Source: JAYWAM01 sp043782425 | Lineage (GTDB): Bacteria > Pseudomonadota > Gammaproteobacteria > Burkholderiales > Usitatibacteraceae | NCBI GenBank assembly: GCA_043782425.1 | Contig: JAYWAM010000052.1 | Span: forward strand, 1-18,776 | DNA length: 18,776 nucleotides | Direction of reading: 5' to 3' | In this document: in pieces, positions 7,829-14,824 of the stretch | Numbering within the stretch: the stretch's first letter is position 1 | Layout of the letters: each line of letters opens with the position of its first letter | Position numbers and translations under genes: made by a program | Notes under the pieces: generated by a model | What the model was told of the DNA's origin: nothing | The model's input: the letters and a program-made list of their open reading frames with translations, nothing else | Databases searched by the model: none

Positions 7829-8895
7829 AATTCATCGACGAAGCGCGCATTGAAGTCCATGCCGGAAAAGGCGGCAATGGCTCGGCCTCAATGCGCCGCG
7901 AAAAGCATATTCCGCGCGGCGGGCCCAATGGCGGTGACGGCGGTCACGGCGGCAGCATTTACGCCATCGCCGACATCAATATCAACACCCTGGTCGACTA
8001 TCGCTTTAACCGTATTTTTCGCGCCAAGGAAGGCGAAAACGGCAGAGGGGCGGACTGTTACGGCAAGGGCGCTGACGATATTGTGCTGCGCGTTCCGGTC
8101 GGCACGATGGTGCAAGAACTGAACACTGGCGAGGTGATCGCCGATCTCACCCAGGACAAACAAAGGGTGCTGCTCGCCAAGGGCGGCAAGGGCGGGCTGG
8201 GCAATCTGCATTTCAAGTCGAGCACCAACCGCGCGCCGCGCCAGTTCACCCCCGGCGAGGATGGTGAAAGCAAAGAACTGCACTTCGAGCTCAAGGTGCT
8301 CGCCGACGTCGGCCTGCTCGGCATGCCTAACGCAGGGAAATCCACTTTCATTCGCGCGGTTTCCGCTGCGCGTCCCAAGGTTGCCGACTATCCCTTCACC
8401 ACGCTGCATCCCAATCTGGGCATGGTGCGCGTTGACGACAATCGCAGCTTTGTCATTGCCGATGTCCCCGGCTTGATCGAGGGAGCGGCGGAAGGCGCAG
8501 GCCTCGGCATCCAGTTTCTCAAGCACCTGCAACGCACGCGCGTACTGCTACATCTGGTTGACCTCGCTCCTTTTGATGAGAGTGTCGATAGCGTCAAAGA
8601 GGCCAAGGCCATTGTCAACGAGTTAAAAAAATACGACGCTGCGCTGTATAAAAAAACGCGCTGGCTGATTCTCAACAAAGCCGATTTGCTTGATCCAGTT
8701 GAGGCAGAAAAGCGCGCCAAGGCCATCGTCAAAGGCCTCAAGTGGAAAGGCCCGCATTTCACCATCTCGGCCATCAAGGGCGAAGGTTGCAAGGAATTGT
8801 GTTTCGCCATCATGGATTATCTCGACAGCGTAAAGCACAACGCGAAGCGCAGCGCGGCGCCCGCATCCGATGGAGAACGCGGTGCAACAGGCTAA
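7825..8895 (+). CDS. obgE: Obg-family GTPase (ribosome assembly/stringent control)
   Basis: The 356-residue GTPase has the glycine-rich Obg fold over residues 1-158, including GGPNGGDGGHGG and AKGGKGGLGN. The G domain follows with G1 GMPNAGKST (~166-174), a switch I TT after ADYPF (~192), G3 DVPGLIEGA (~213), G4 NKAD (~284) and a G5-like SAIKG (~317). Obg proteins bind the 50S subunit and link its maturation to GTP/ppGpp. The C-terminus is short. The position directly after rplU-rpmA is the conserved bacterial order. No clear ribosome-binding site precedes the ATG. The 3' end overlaps proB by 26 nt. Confidence 0.97.
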   Translation: MKFIDEARIEVHAGKGGNGSASMRREKHIPRGGPNGGDGGHGGSIYAIADININTLVDYRFNRIFRAKEGENGRGADCYGKGADDIVLRVPVGTMVQELNTGEVIADLTQDKQRVLLAKGGKGGLGNLHFKSSTNRAPRQFTPGEDGESKELHFELKVLADVGLLGMPNAGKSTFIRAVSAARPKVADYPFTTLHPNLGMVRVDDNRSFVIADVPGLIEGAAEGAGLGIQFLKHLQRTRVLLHLVDLAPFDESVDSVKEAKAIVNELKKYDAALYKKTRWLILNKADLLDPVEAEKRAKAIVKGLKWKGPHFTISAIKGEGCKELCFAIMDYLDSVKHNAKRSAAPASDGERGATG

Positions 8896-9988
8896 GCGTA
8901 TCGTCATCAAGATCGGCAGCTCGCTGATCACCCAGCAGGGTGAAGGCGTCGATCACACTGCGATCGCCGACTGGGTGCGCCAGATCGCCGCACTACGGCA
9001 AGAGTCAAGAGAAGTGCTGCTGGTTTCCAGCGGCGCTATCGCCGAAGGCATGCAGCGTCTCGGCTGGAAGAGGCGTCCACATGAAGTGAATCAGTTGCAG
9101 GCCGCTGCCGCCGTGGGCCAGATGGGTCTGGTACAGGTCTACGAATCGGCTTTTCGCGCGCACGGCCTGCACACTGCGCAGATTCTGCTCACCAACGACG
9201 ATCTTGCCGATCGTAAACGTTACCTCAATGCGCGCAGCACGTTGACCACGCTGCTGGGCCTGGGCGTCATTCCCATCATCAACGAAAACGACACCGTGGT
9301 CACCGACGAAATCAAGTTCGGCGACAACGATACCCTGGGTGCGCTGGTGGCCAATCTGGTGGATGCCGACTGGCTGGTGATTCTCACCGATCAGCAGGGA
9401 CTTTTTACGGCAGATCCGCGCAAGGATTCGTCTGCAACTTTGGTACAAGAAGCGCGCGCCGGCGACGCCAAGCTTGAACAGATGGCGGGCGGCGCGGGAA
9501 GCGCCATCGGGCGCGGCGGCATGCTCACCAAAGTGCTCGCCGCCAAACGCGCCGCGCTGTGCGGCGCCCATACCTTGATCGCCTACGGGCGCGAGGCCGA
9601 TGTCCTGTTGCGCGCTAGCCAGGGCGAGCACATCGGCACGCGCCTTATCGCCGATACCCTCACTCTGGCGGCGCGCAAAACCTGGCTCGCAGGCTATGTC
9701 AAAACCAGCGGCGCGCTGGTGCTGGATGAAGGTGCTGTGCGCGTATTGCGACAGGACGGAAAAAGTCTGCTTTCCATCGGCGTCACTGCGGTGACCGGCA
9801 CGTTCGAGCGTGGCGAAGTCGTGAGCTGTCTGGCGCCCGACGGCAGAGAAATTGCGCGCGGCCTGGCCAATTACAACGCCCAGGAGAGCGCAAAAATCAT
9901 GCGCAGGCCGACTGCCGAAATCGAAGCGCTGCTAGGCTATATTGCCGAGCCAGAGCTGATTCACCGCAATAATCTGGTTTTACTATAG
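8870..9988 (+). CDS. proB: Glutamate 5-kinase (first step of proline synthesis)
   Basis: The 372-residue enzyme phosphorylates glutamate with ATP to gamma-glutamyl phosphate. The amino-acid kinase domain occupies about residues 9-260, with KIGSSL near the N-terminus, VSSGAIAEG, INENDTV and FGDNDTLGA as the substrate-binding signatures, and GRGGMLTK. A C-terminal PUA domain follows (~280-360). Start ATG 8870 lies inside the end of obgE; an alternative GTG at 8882 would drop four residues. The overlap implies co-transcription and coupled translation with obgE. It is the last gene of the conserved block; repeat-rich accessory DNA follows. Confidence 0.97.
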   Translation: MENAVQQAKRIVIKIGSSLITQQGEGVDHTAIADWVRQIAALRQESREVLLVSSGAIAEGMQRLGWKRRPHEVNQLQAAAAVGQMGLVQVYESAFRAHGLHTAQILLTNDDLADRKRYLNARSTLTTLLGLGVIPIINENDTVVTDEIKFGDNDTLGALVANLVDADWLVILTDQQGLFTADPRKDSSATLVQEARAGDAKLEQMAGGAGSAIGRGGMLTKVLAAKRAALCGAHTLIAYGREADVLLRASQGEHIGTRLIADTLTLAARKTWLAGYVKTSGALVLDEGAVRVLRQDGKSLLSIGVTAVTGTFERGEVVSCLAPDGREIARGLANYNAQESAKIMRRPTAEIEALLGYIAEPELIHRNNLVLL

Positions 9989-10017
9989 CGAAACCAGTGG
10001 GGCGACCTGCGCGCGTG

Positions 10018-10117
10018 TAGGGCGGACCTGTCCGCCAAACCATCACTACTGTGGCCACTCGGTGACCATTTCGGTGACCACCCCCGCTCCGGTATGATGC
10101 GGCGGACAAGTCCGCCC
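10018..10117. repeat. REP-like nested palindrome, copy 2
   Basis: The arm at 10018-10036 and the opposing arm at 10101-10117 carry the same self-complementary GGCGGAC..GTCCGCC core as the copy at 2009-2079, and the sequence after the first arm (CAAACCATCA) is also shared. The spacer is longer here (about 64 nt) and contains a small hairpin GGTGACCATTTCGGTGACC. The element fills most of the 197-nt gap between proB and the next small gene. Confidence 0.8.
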
Positions 10118-10185
10118 GGCTTCCTGTTGCATTCCTTGCAGTGGCGCACTAAGATGAAGTCGAATTTCATTTTGGGAGCACTATC

Positions 10186-10386
10186 ATGCAAGCAGTCATA
10201 GCACCACCGTCCATTCCGGTCGGCAAGATCAAGAGCTTCGGGGCCTTCGGGCCGAAGTACGAGGTTGGCCAAGCTCTGCGCCAGTTGGAAGACGGTGACT
10301 GGTTGGTCGAGGTCAAGATGGTCGAGACAGGTGAGACGGCTGAGTACCGCCTGACCCATGTATTCGATGACCCGGATGCCCGCTGA
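10186..10386 (+). CDS. Small protein upstream of VapD (VapX/DUF5397-like, putative antitoxin)
   Basis: The 66-residue acidic protein has an alanine/proline-rich start and a compact body (FGPKYEVGQALRQLEDGDWLVEVKMVETGETAEYRL). It has a clear GGGAG ribosome-binding site, and its TGA shares a base with the ATG of vapD (TGATG), so the two are translationally coupled. In Haemophilus a small gene in this position (vapX) encodes the antitoxin for VapD; homologues are often labelled DUF5397. I recognise the family from memory only, so the antitoxin role is inferred mainly from position. Confidence 0.65.
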   Translation: MQAVIAPPSIPVGKIKSFGAFGPKYEVGQALRQLEDGDWLVEVKMVETGETAEYRLTHVFDDPDAR

Positions 10387-10667
10387 TGTACGCAGTGGCT
10401 TTTGACCTGACGGTGGCGGACACCGAGAAGCATCACCCCAAGGGCATCTCTCAAGCGTACACCGAGATTGGCGCTGTGCTCGGCGAGCACGGCTTTCGCC
10501 GCGTGCAGGGCAGCTTGTATGTGACGGACAACGAGGACATGGCGAATCTGTTTCTCGCAATTCTTTCGCTGCGTGCCCGTGCGTGGTTCCCGAAGTCAGT
10601 ACGAGACATCCGCGTGTTCCGCATAGAGCAATGGTCTGACTTCACCACTGTTGTGAAGAACCCGTGA
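10386..10667 (+). CDS. vapD: VapD-type endoribonuclease toxin (Cas2-like fold)
   Basis: The 93-residue protein begins MYAVAFDLTV, with the conserved Asp at position 7, and ends FTTVVKN, features of virulence-associated protein D. VapD proteins are small ferredoxin-fold ribonucleases structurally related to Cas2. The middle segment (HGFRRVQGSLYVTDNEDMANLF) matches the family pattern of a strand carrying Gln/Ser followed by a helix. The length is normal. The ATG overlaps the stop of the upstream small gene by one base, so this is a two-gene toxin-antitoxin operon. It faces the ABC permease gene convergently with 36 nt between them. Confidence 0.85.
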   Translation: MYAVAFDLTVADTEKHHPKGISQAYTEIGAVLGEHGFRRVQGSLYVTDNEDMANLFLAILSLRARAWFPKSVRDIRVFRIEQWSDFTTVVKNP

Positions 10668-10703
10668 TACAGACCCGCGACTGGATGGGCCCTGGCCATT
10701 AAC

Positions 10704-11831
10704 CTAAGCTCCTTGATGAGCCCATTTGAACGCGCGGCGAGAGTACAACAGGGACACGACAGTGATCGCAGCAAACTCCAACAGGAACCATAGCTCAATC
10801 GAAGATGCCGGATGTCCAGTCAATATCTCGCGCATTGTTCCTGCCATTAGATTGGGAGGCAGAAAATTCAAAGCGGCATTCAGGGGGCCAAGAGGTATAA
10901 ACAAGTTCCCGAGAAAAATCATGGGGAAGTAAAGAAGATTGCAAATTATCGCGGCGGATTCTACGCTCCGCGGGCGGGCGGCCACTGCTACACCAAAAGC
11001 AAGAAACCCGATTGATCCCACCATAAGAACAAACGCCGCGTGCGCCCAGGCGCTCAGCGACACTCCCCGGCCAAAGTCATAAAACAGCCATCCGACCACA
11101 CACAGCAGCAAAGCGCTGCTGAAGACCACCATGAAACGCGATGCCAGCAGGGCGCTCAACATAGTTAACTTCGCAACGGGCAGGATATCGAATGCCGTCA
11201 GGCTACCGCGCTGACGCATCGCCACCAATGGTACTGCGAAACCCATCAAGGAAGTCGAGATCACCACCATACAGATGAGGCCGGTTATCAGATAGAGGTA
11301 GTAATTCGGCTCTTCGCTTGGGCGCTCCGCAGAAATAGACGGCTCCCTCTCGAATTGTATGTCACGACCCGAAAGAACAGAACTGATCCAAAATCGATCA
11401 AGCGTGGCGGCTATTACGCTGATCACGATGCGGCGGGCTACGGAGTTACTTCCTGAATCGGCATAACGGATCGTGCTAGGTTGGGCCTTTTTTACGGCGT
11501 TTTCAAACCCTGTAGGGATAGACAAAGTCACGCGATCTTCGCGGCCTGAACCAGACGAACTGCCAAACTTCACGGTTACGCCAATACCCGTTCTCAATAC
11601 CGATTGTATCGCTTGCGTTAGCTCGCGCGAAGTTTGGGTTTCGTCGGCGTCGTTGATAGTGAGTGTTACCTCACCCAATCGATAGCTGGTGCCAAAGATT
11701 GCCGCGAAACTCACCAGCATCAAGACCGGGAAGGCATAGGTCCAAAACGCGGCGATTTTGTTACGCACAAATTCCGCACAAGTAATCCGTAGATAGCAGG
11801 CAAACATCTTCCAGTTATTTGACCTTGACAT
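10704..11831 (-). CDS. ABC-2 type transporter permease, without a neighbouring ATPase
   Basis: The ~375-residue integral membrane protein has the ABC-2 layout: one N-terminal membrane helix (FWTYAFPVLMLVSFAAIFGTSY), a ~120-residue soluble loop, then about five membrane helices from NYYLYLITGLICMVV to the C-terminus. The segment MRQRGSLTAFDILPV is the usual cytoplasmic motif after the second helix. Such permeases export drugs, lipids or polysaccharides, or act in copper/nitrous-oxide loci; the substrate cannot be told. Start ATG 11831 is chosen for its GGA five bases upstream; ATG 11852 would add seven residues. No ATP-binding gene lies next to it in the window. The coding sequence looks less GC-rich than the housekeeping genes, suggesting transfer. 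Confidence 0.82.
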   Translation of the reverse strand: MSRSNNWKMFACYLRITCAEFVRNKIAAFWTYAFPVLMLVSFAAIFGTSYRLGEVTLTINDADETQTSRELTQAIQSVLRTGIGVTVKFGSSSGSGREDRVTLSIPTGFENAVKKAQPSTIRYADSGSNSVARRIVISVIAATLDRFWISSVLSGRDIQFEREPSISAERPSEEPNYYLYLITGLICMVVISTSLMGFAVPLVAMRQRGSLTAFDILPVAKLTMLSALLASRFMVVFSSALLLCVVGWLFYDFGRGVSLSAWAHAAFVLMVGSIGFLAFGVAVAARPRSVESAAIICNLLYFPMIFLGNLFIPLGPLNAALNFLPPNLMAGTMREILTGHPASSIELWFLLEFAAITVVSLLYSRRAFKWAHQGA

Positions 11832-11890
11832 ATTATTCCATTTCTCAACCATTAGATTATTAATACGAGCTGCTCGAAATCTAAATATTC

Positions 11891-11990
11891 GTCGTCCCAG
11901 CGAAGGCTGGGACCCAGTCCACTACACGATCTGATTATTATTTCAAATGTGATGTTGATGGGACTAGGTCCCAGCCTCCGCTGGGACGAC
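11891..11990. repeat. REPIN-like inverted repeat pair
   Basis: A 30-nt arm at 11891-11920 and its reverse complement at 11961-11990 match at 28 of 30 positions, separated by 40 nt of AT-rich DNA. Each arm folds alone into an 8-bp GTCCCAGC/GCTGGGAC hairpin with a 4-nt loop. It lies in the 232-nt gap between the permease and MFS genes. The design is that of two REP units in opposite orientation; no REP-type transposase gene is present in the window. Confidence 0.85.
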
Positions 11991-12063
11991 GGGTTCCCTC
12001 ACTACTCATAACAACTTTCTAATTTGAGGCCAATATTTAGTTACCAATGCTATGAAAATGCAA

Positions 12064-13341
12064 TTACTCCGCCGCATGCTGTGGTAAAACCCGCATCGCC
12101 GCCAGCGGTGAAAGCCGCATCAGCAACAGTCCCAGAACAACGCCCGAAACTGCGGCGATGGTGAGGGTCGCACGCAATCCCAGCCACTCGCCCAAGGCGC
12201 CTCCCAACAGCGCGCCCAGGGGGGCGGTGGCGACGGTGAAAAATATCATGGTCGAAATGACGCGACCCAAAAGGCGGTCAGGCGTCACCGCCTGGCGTAG
12301 CGCCAGATAGTTGATAAAGAACAGCGTGCTGCCAAAATCCAGGGCAAGAATACCCGTCGCAAGTGAAAACCCGGTGGCAAAGTTTCCGCGCTGCGTGAGC
12401 GCGATCACTCCCCAGGCAAGGCCGGTCAGGAACAGGCCGCCGAGCATCGCGCCCCCCACGCCAAGGCGCGCGTTGACGCGCTGCACGAAAAACGACGCTG
12501 CCAGGCAGCCAATGCCGCCCGCCATCCATACCAGCCCCACGGCGGCGGGCGAGAGCGCGAGATCGCGCGTGGCAAACAGAATGATGACGGCGAGGTACAT
12601 GTGGCGCAGAAGATTCCACAAGCCCAGCACCCAGACAATCGAGCGCAGTACTTTATTGCGCCAGATCAGGCGCAGACCTTCGCCGATGTCAGTCCAAATT
12701 GAAGCGGCATTGAGGCGCGCCTTGGGCGCATCCGCCGCGCCGGGTTCTATGCTCCTCAGCATCCAGGCAGAAACGAAAAATGAGAAGGCGTCTAGCAGGA
12801 TCGCGAACGGGGCGGTGAGCCATTGAATCGCCACACCCGCAACGCCCGGGCCGACAAGTTGCGCCGACGATTCCGACAAGGCGATTTTGGCGCTCGCCTC
12901 GACCAGATTTTCGCGTCCGACGCGCTCGGTCATGAATACCTGGTAGGCGGCCCAGCTTAGCATTCCGCCAGTGCCGATCAGAAAGCCGGTGACGTACAGA
13001 ACTGGCATCGACAAAATGCCTAGCCACGCCGCAAGCGGCACTGCCAGCAGAGCGAGCCCGCAGCCCACATCGGCGCTGATGATAAGCGGCAGCTTGCGCG
13101 AGCGGTCCACCAGCACGCCGGTGAATAGCCCAAACAAAGCGAAAGGCAAGGCTTCCAGCGCCATCAGCACACCCATTTCAAACGCGCTGGCGTGCAGCAT
13201 GATCGCGGCGGTGAGCGGCAGCGCCAGAAAAGTGATCTGCCCACCGAAGTGGGTGATGGTCAGCGAGGCCCACAGCAAGCGAAAGTCGCGCTTACGCCAT
13301 AAGCCAGAAAATAGCGTTGTATTTGTTATCCAGTTTTTCAT
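12064..13341 (-). CDS. MFS transporter (EntS/MFS_3-like exporter)
   Basis: The 425-residue, highly hydrophobic product has about twelve predicted membrane helices. It opens with SGLWRKRDFRLLWASLTITHFGGQITFLALPL, a pattern common to the MFS_3/enterobactin-exporter-like group, and has the loop 2-3 motif GVLVDRSRKLPLI and a matching second-half loop (DRLLGRVISTM). It probably effluxes a drug or siderophore by proton antiport; the substrate is unknown. The open frame extends far upstream to 13929 because there are no stops, but homology-like content begins at ATG 13341 (MKNWITN), so that start is used. It stands alone, in the same orientation as the ABC permease upstream of it in map order. Confidence 0.88.
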   Translation of the reverse strand: MKNWITNTTLFSGLWRKRDFRLLWASLTITHFGGQITFLALPLTAAIMLHASAFEMGVLMALEALPFALFGLFTGVLVDRSRKLPLIISADVGCGLALLAVPLAAWLGILSMPVLYVTGFLIGTGGMLSWAAYQVFMTERVGRENLVEASAKIALSESSAQLVGPGVAGVAIQWLTAPFAILLDAFSFFVSAWMLRSIEPGAADAPKARLNAASIWTDIGEGLRLIWRNKVLRSIVWVLGLWNLLRHMYLAVIILFATRDLALSPAAVGLVWMAGGIGCLAASFFVQRVNARLGVGGAMLGGLFLTGLAWGVIALTQRGNFATGFSLATGILALDFGSTLFFINYLALRQAVTPDRLLGRVISTMIFFTVATAPLGALLGGALGEWLGLRATLTIAAVSGVVLGLLLMRLSPLAAMRVLPQHAAE

Positions 13342-13914
13342 TGTTGTTCTCGCTTCTTGACTGCACAGTGGTTCATCGGCCCGTGCAAAATGCATCAGAC
13401 CAAGTAGCGGGAAGAAGTGGAAAATGCGACTGGTGAGACCACCCTTCCCGCCAACAACTGGCGGAAAGAGCTTCCACCAGATGGCTACACAGCGGTAGCC
13501 GGAATTGCTGACATCGCGCGCCCTGCTTTGTGAGGTGCTACATAAAGCGGGACTGCGCTGGCGCTGCGGGAAGATGCGGTGACCATGCCCCCGACCTTGC
13601 CCGCTTGCATAACGCCTGCGCCCTGGCGTTCGCCTGGGTGCGGGACAGATGAAGTGAAATAGGTCAGAAACATAGTGAATAGCTCGCGAAAAGATTAGGT
13701 GAAATGATAACCCAGTGTGCGACAGATTGACAATGGAATGTTGGCGTCGCTTTGCCTCGCCTCTCCTCTCCCGCCCAGGCGGGAGAGGGAGTTTTCCCCC
13801 TCTCCACCGGTACGGGGGAGAGGGCCGGGGGTGAGGGGGTAGTGGAGTCAAGAAACTGTCGTGAATTAGGAAGCGCTCAATAACTGAAGCGACAACCGCT
13901 AAGGAAAAATCATC
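13342..13914. other. 573-nt intergenic region with several hairpins, no convincing gene
   Basis: This gap between the divergent MFS and antitoxin genes holds a perfect CCGCCA/TGGCGG hairpin near 13449-13465, a CTGGTG/CACCAG pair enclosing it, and the REP-like element at 13766-13840. A 62-codon frame on the minus strand (13485-13673) has no ribosome-binding site or recognisable product. The MFS and antitoxin promoters must lie here, but I could not place them. Confidence 0.6.
13766..13840. repeat. REP-like purine/pyrimidine palindromes
   Basis: A perfect 9-bp hairpin (CTCTCCCGC, 4-nt loop, GCGGGAGAG; 13766-13787) is followed by a second imperfect one (CCCTCTCC ... GGGGGAGAGGG) and a GGGGGTGAGGGGG tail. 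Such CCCTCTCC/GGTGAGGG elements are widespread dispersed intergenic repeats in proteobacteria. This one is a different family from the GGCGGAC and GTCCCAGC repeats elsewhere in the window. Confidence 0.7.
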
Positions 13915-14157
13915 ATGACGACTGTGCAAATAAATTTATCCGATCAATTGGCGCAAGAGGCGCAACGCGCCGGCCTGTTGTCTGAGGTGGCCATCGAGAA
14001 GCTGCTGCGTGCCGCTCTGCGCAGTTACCGTATTGAGCGTATGACGCAGGCGCGTGAGCAATTGGTCGCGCAACCGCTGCCTCCTATGTCGCCAGAGGAG
14101 ATTCAGGCCGAGATCGATGCTTACCGTGCCGAGTCGCGCCGTGCGCTTGATGCTTGA
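13915..14157 (+). CDS. Putative type II antitoxin
   Basis: The 80-residue protein begins MTTVQINLSDQLAQEAQRAGLLSEVAIEKLLRAAL, a short strand followed by two helices as in ribbon-helix-helix-type antitoxins, and ends in a proline hinge and acidic/amphipathic helix (MSPEEIQAEIDAYRAESRRAL) like toxin-binding tails. An AAGGA ribosome-binding site lies 9 nt upstream. The reading frame of a PIN-type toxin starts inside its last codons, which supports the antitoxin call. Because that toxin is destroyed here, this may be an orphan antitoxin. Confidence 0.75.
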   Translation: MTTVQINLSDQLAQEAQRAGLLSEVAIEKLLRAALRSYRIERMTQAREQLVAQPLPPMSPEEIQAEIDAYRAESRRALDA

Positions 14158-14272
14158 TACGAATACGGCCCTCTCAGGTTTGATCAGCGCCGCAGAAGCG
14201 GTGCAACGCATTCAGCAGCGCCGCAGCACGACCTCTCGTATGTTCGCGAGAGTTGGGCCATTTTTTTGCTAA
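14141..14272 (+). pseudogene. Remnant of PIN-domain toxin gene (N-terminus only)
   Basis: GTG 14141 (or ATG 14150) opens a frame reading VRLMLDTNTALSGLIS, the first strand and helix of a PIN-domain ribonuclease with its first catalytic Asp. After about 16-18 codons the sequence stops resembling PIN proteins (AEAVQRIQQRRSTT...), and it ends at a TAA at 14270, far short of the usual ~130 residues. It overlaps the antitoxin gene by 17 nt, as intact pairs do. The break lies about 130 bp from the first CRISPR repeat, so a deletion or insertion event joined the two. Confidence 0.75.
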
Positions 14273-14288
14273 ACGCGCGGGACGCGCC

Positions 14289-14330
14289 GATTACAAATGG
14301 GGCGGGTTTTTTTCCGCCGCATTTGTAATC
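14289..14330. repeat. Long hairpin abutting the first CRISPR repeat
   Basis: GATTACAAAT (14289-14298) pairs with ATTTGTAATC (14321-14330), and after one G-C pair and a single mismatch the stem continues with GCGG-type pairs, closing around a run of seven T (plus strand). The right arm ends exactly one base before repeat 1. The T run sits in the loop rather than after the stem, so it is not a normal terminator. It may be part of the leader or a structural boundary of the array. Confidence 0.65.
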
Positions 14331-14762
14331 GTTGTAGCTCCCTCTCTCACCCCGGATTGCTACAATGCGATACGGCACGGCTGGCGTGCTTGCACTGTTG
14401 TAGCTCCCTCTCTCACCCCGGATTGCTACAATAGACGCTGCGTCCGTAGCTGCTCCTCTGCCGTTGTAGCTCCCTCTCTCACCCCGGATTGCTACAATCC
14501 ATACCGAAGCAGGCACTCCATTAAATAAGTTGTAGCTCCCTCTCTCACCCCGGATTGCTACAATCGCAGGTCGAGGGTGGTTGTCAACATCATCGTTGTA
14601 GCTCCCTCTCTTACCCCGGATTGCTACAATGACGCTGACTGGCAAGTACGGCGCAGGGATGTTGTAGCTCCCTCTCTCACCCCGGATTGCTACAATGTTT
14701 ATCTCGTTGAGGCTTTCTATTATGGCGTTGTAGCTCCCTCTCTCACCCCGGATTGCTACAAT
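14331..14762 (+). CRISPR. Type II-C CRISPR array: 7 repeats of 36 nt, 6 spacers of 30 nt
   Basis: Repeats start at 14331, 14397, 14463, 14529, 14595, 14661 and 14727, a strict 66-nt period. The repeat begins GTTGTAGCTCCCTCTCTCAC and ends CGGATTGCTACAAT. Six copies are identical; the fifth (14595) has C18 changed to T. Both terminal repeats are intact. The start GTTGTAGCTCCC and end GCTACAAT match the Neisseria meningitidis type II-C repeat as I remember it, which fixes crRNA orientation on the plus strand, spacer followed by repeat. Spacers differ from one another, and I could not identify their targets. The array is small and lies downstream of cas2 in convergent orientation. Confidence 0.98.
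14358..14366 (+). promoter_or_regulatory. Repeat-embedded extended -10 promoter (first of seven copies)
   Basis: The last nine bases of each repeat read TGCTACAAT, an extended -10 (TGn-TATAAT type). The same motif lies at the end of all seven repeats. In N. meningitidis an equivalent motif drives transcription of each crRNA from within its upstream repeat, starting inside the spacer. By analogy each spacer here has its own promoter reading on the plus strand. Confidence 0.7.
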
Positions 14763-14772
14763 TGACCTCGTG

Positions 14773-14806
14773 AAAAGCCCCGCCAATCCTCAATTGGCGG
14801 GGTTTT
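14773..14806. terminator. Bidirectional terminator between CRISPR array and cas2
   Basis: A perfect 10-bp stem CCCCGCCAAT/ATTGGCGGGG (14778-14787 with 14793-14802) with a 5-nt loop is flanked by AAAA on the left and TTTT on the right. It can end plus-strand crRNA transcription and minus-strand cas transcription alike, and it sits exactly where they converge. Confidence 0.9.
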
Positions 14807-14824
14807 CCGCTTGGAAATTCGACT

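Noticed and set aside
7888..8532. 214-codon minus-strand frame
   Set aside because: Antisense to the G domain and Obg fold of obgE, which is unmistakable.
13825..13842. Sequence CCGGGGGTGAGGGGGTAG resembling a tracrRNA anti-repeat
   Set aside because: It is part of a common REP-like palindrome, matches the repeat complement only with gaps and low-complexity bases, and is followed by no tracrRNA-like hairpins.
13342..13929. N-terminal extension of the MFS reading frame
   Set aside because: It encodes low-complexity proline/arginine sequence derived from the REP-like element and lacks a ribosome-binding site; the transporter proper begins at 13341.
14233..14267. Small hairpin CTCTCG/CGAGAG followed by a T7 run as a terminator of the antitoxin operon
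   Set aside because: Eight unpaired bases separate the 6-bp stem from the T run, so it is not a credible intrinsic terminator.
14184..14786. 200-codon minus-strand open frame with a repeated IVAIRGERGSYN motif
   Set aside because: It is the CRISPR array read as protein: the 66-nt period is a multiple of three, so frames stay open. It is not a repeat protein.
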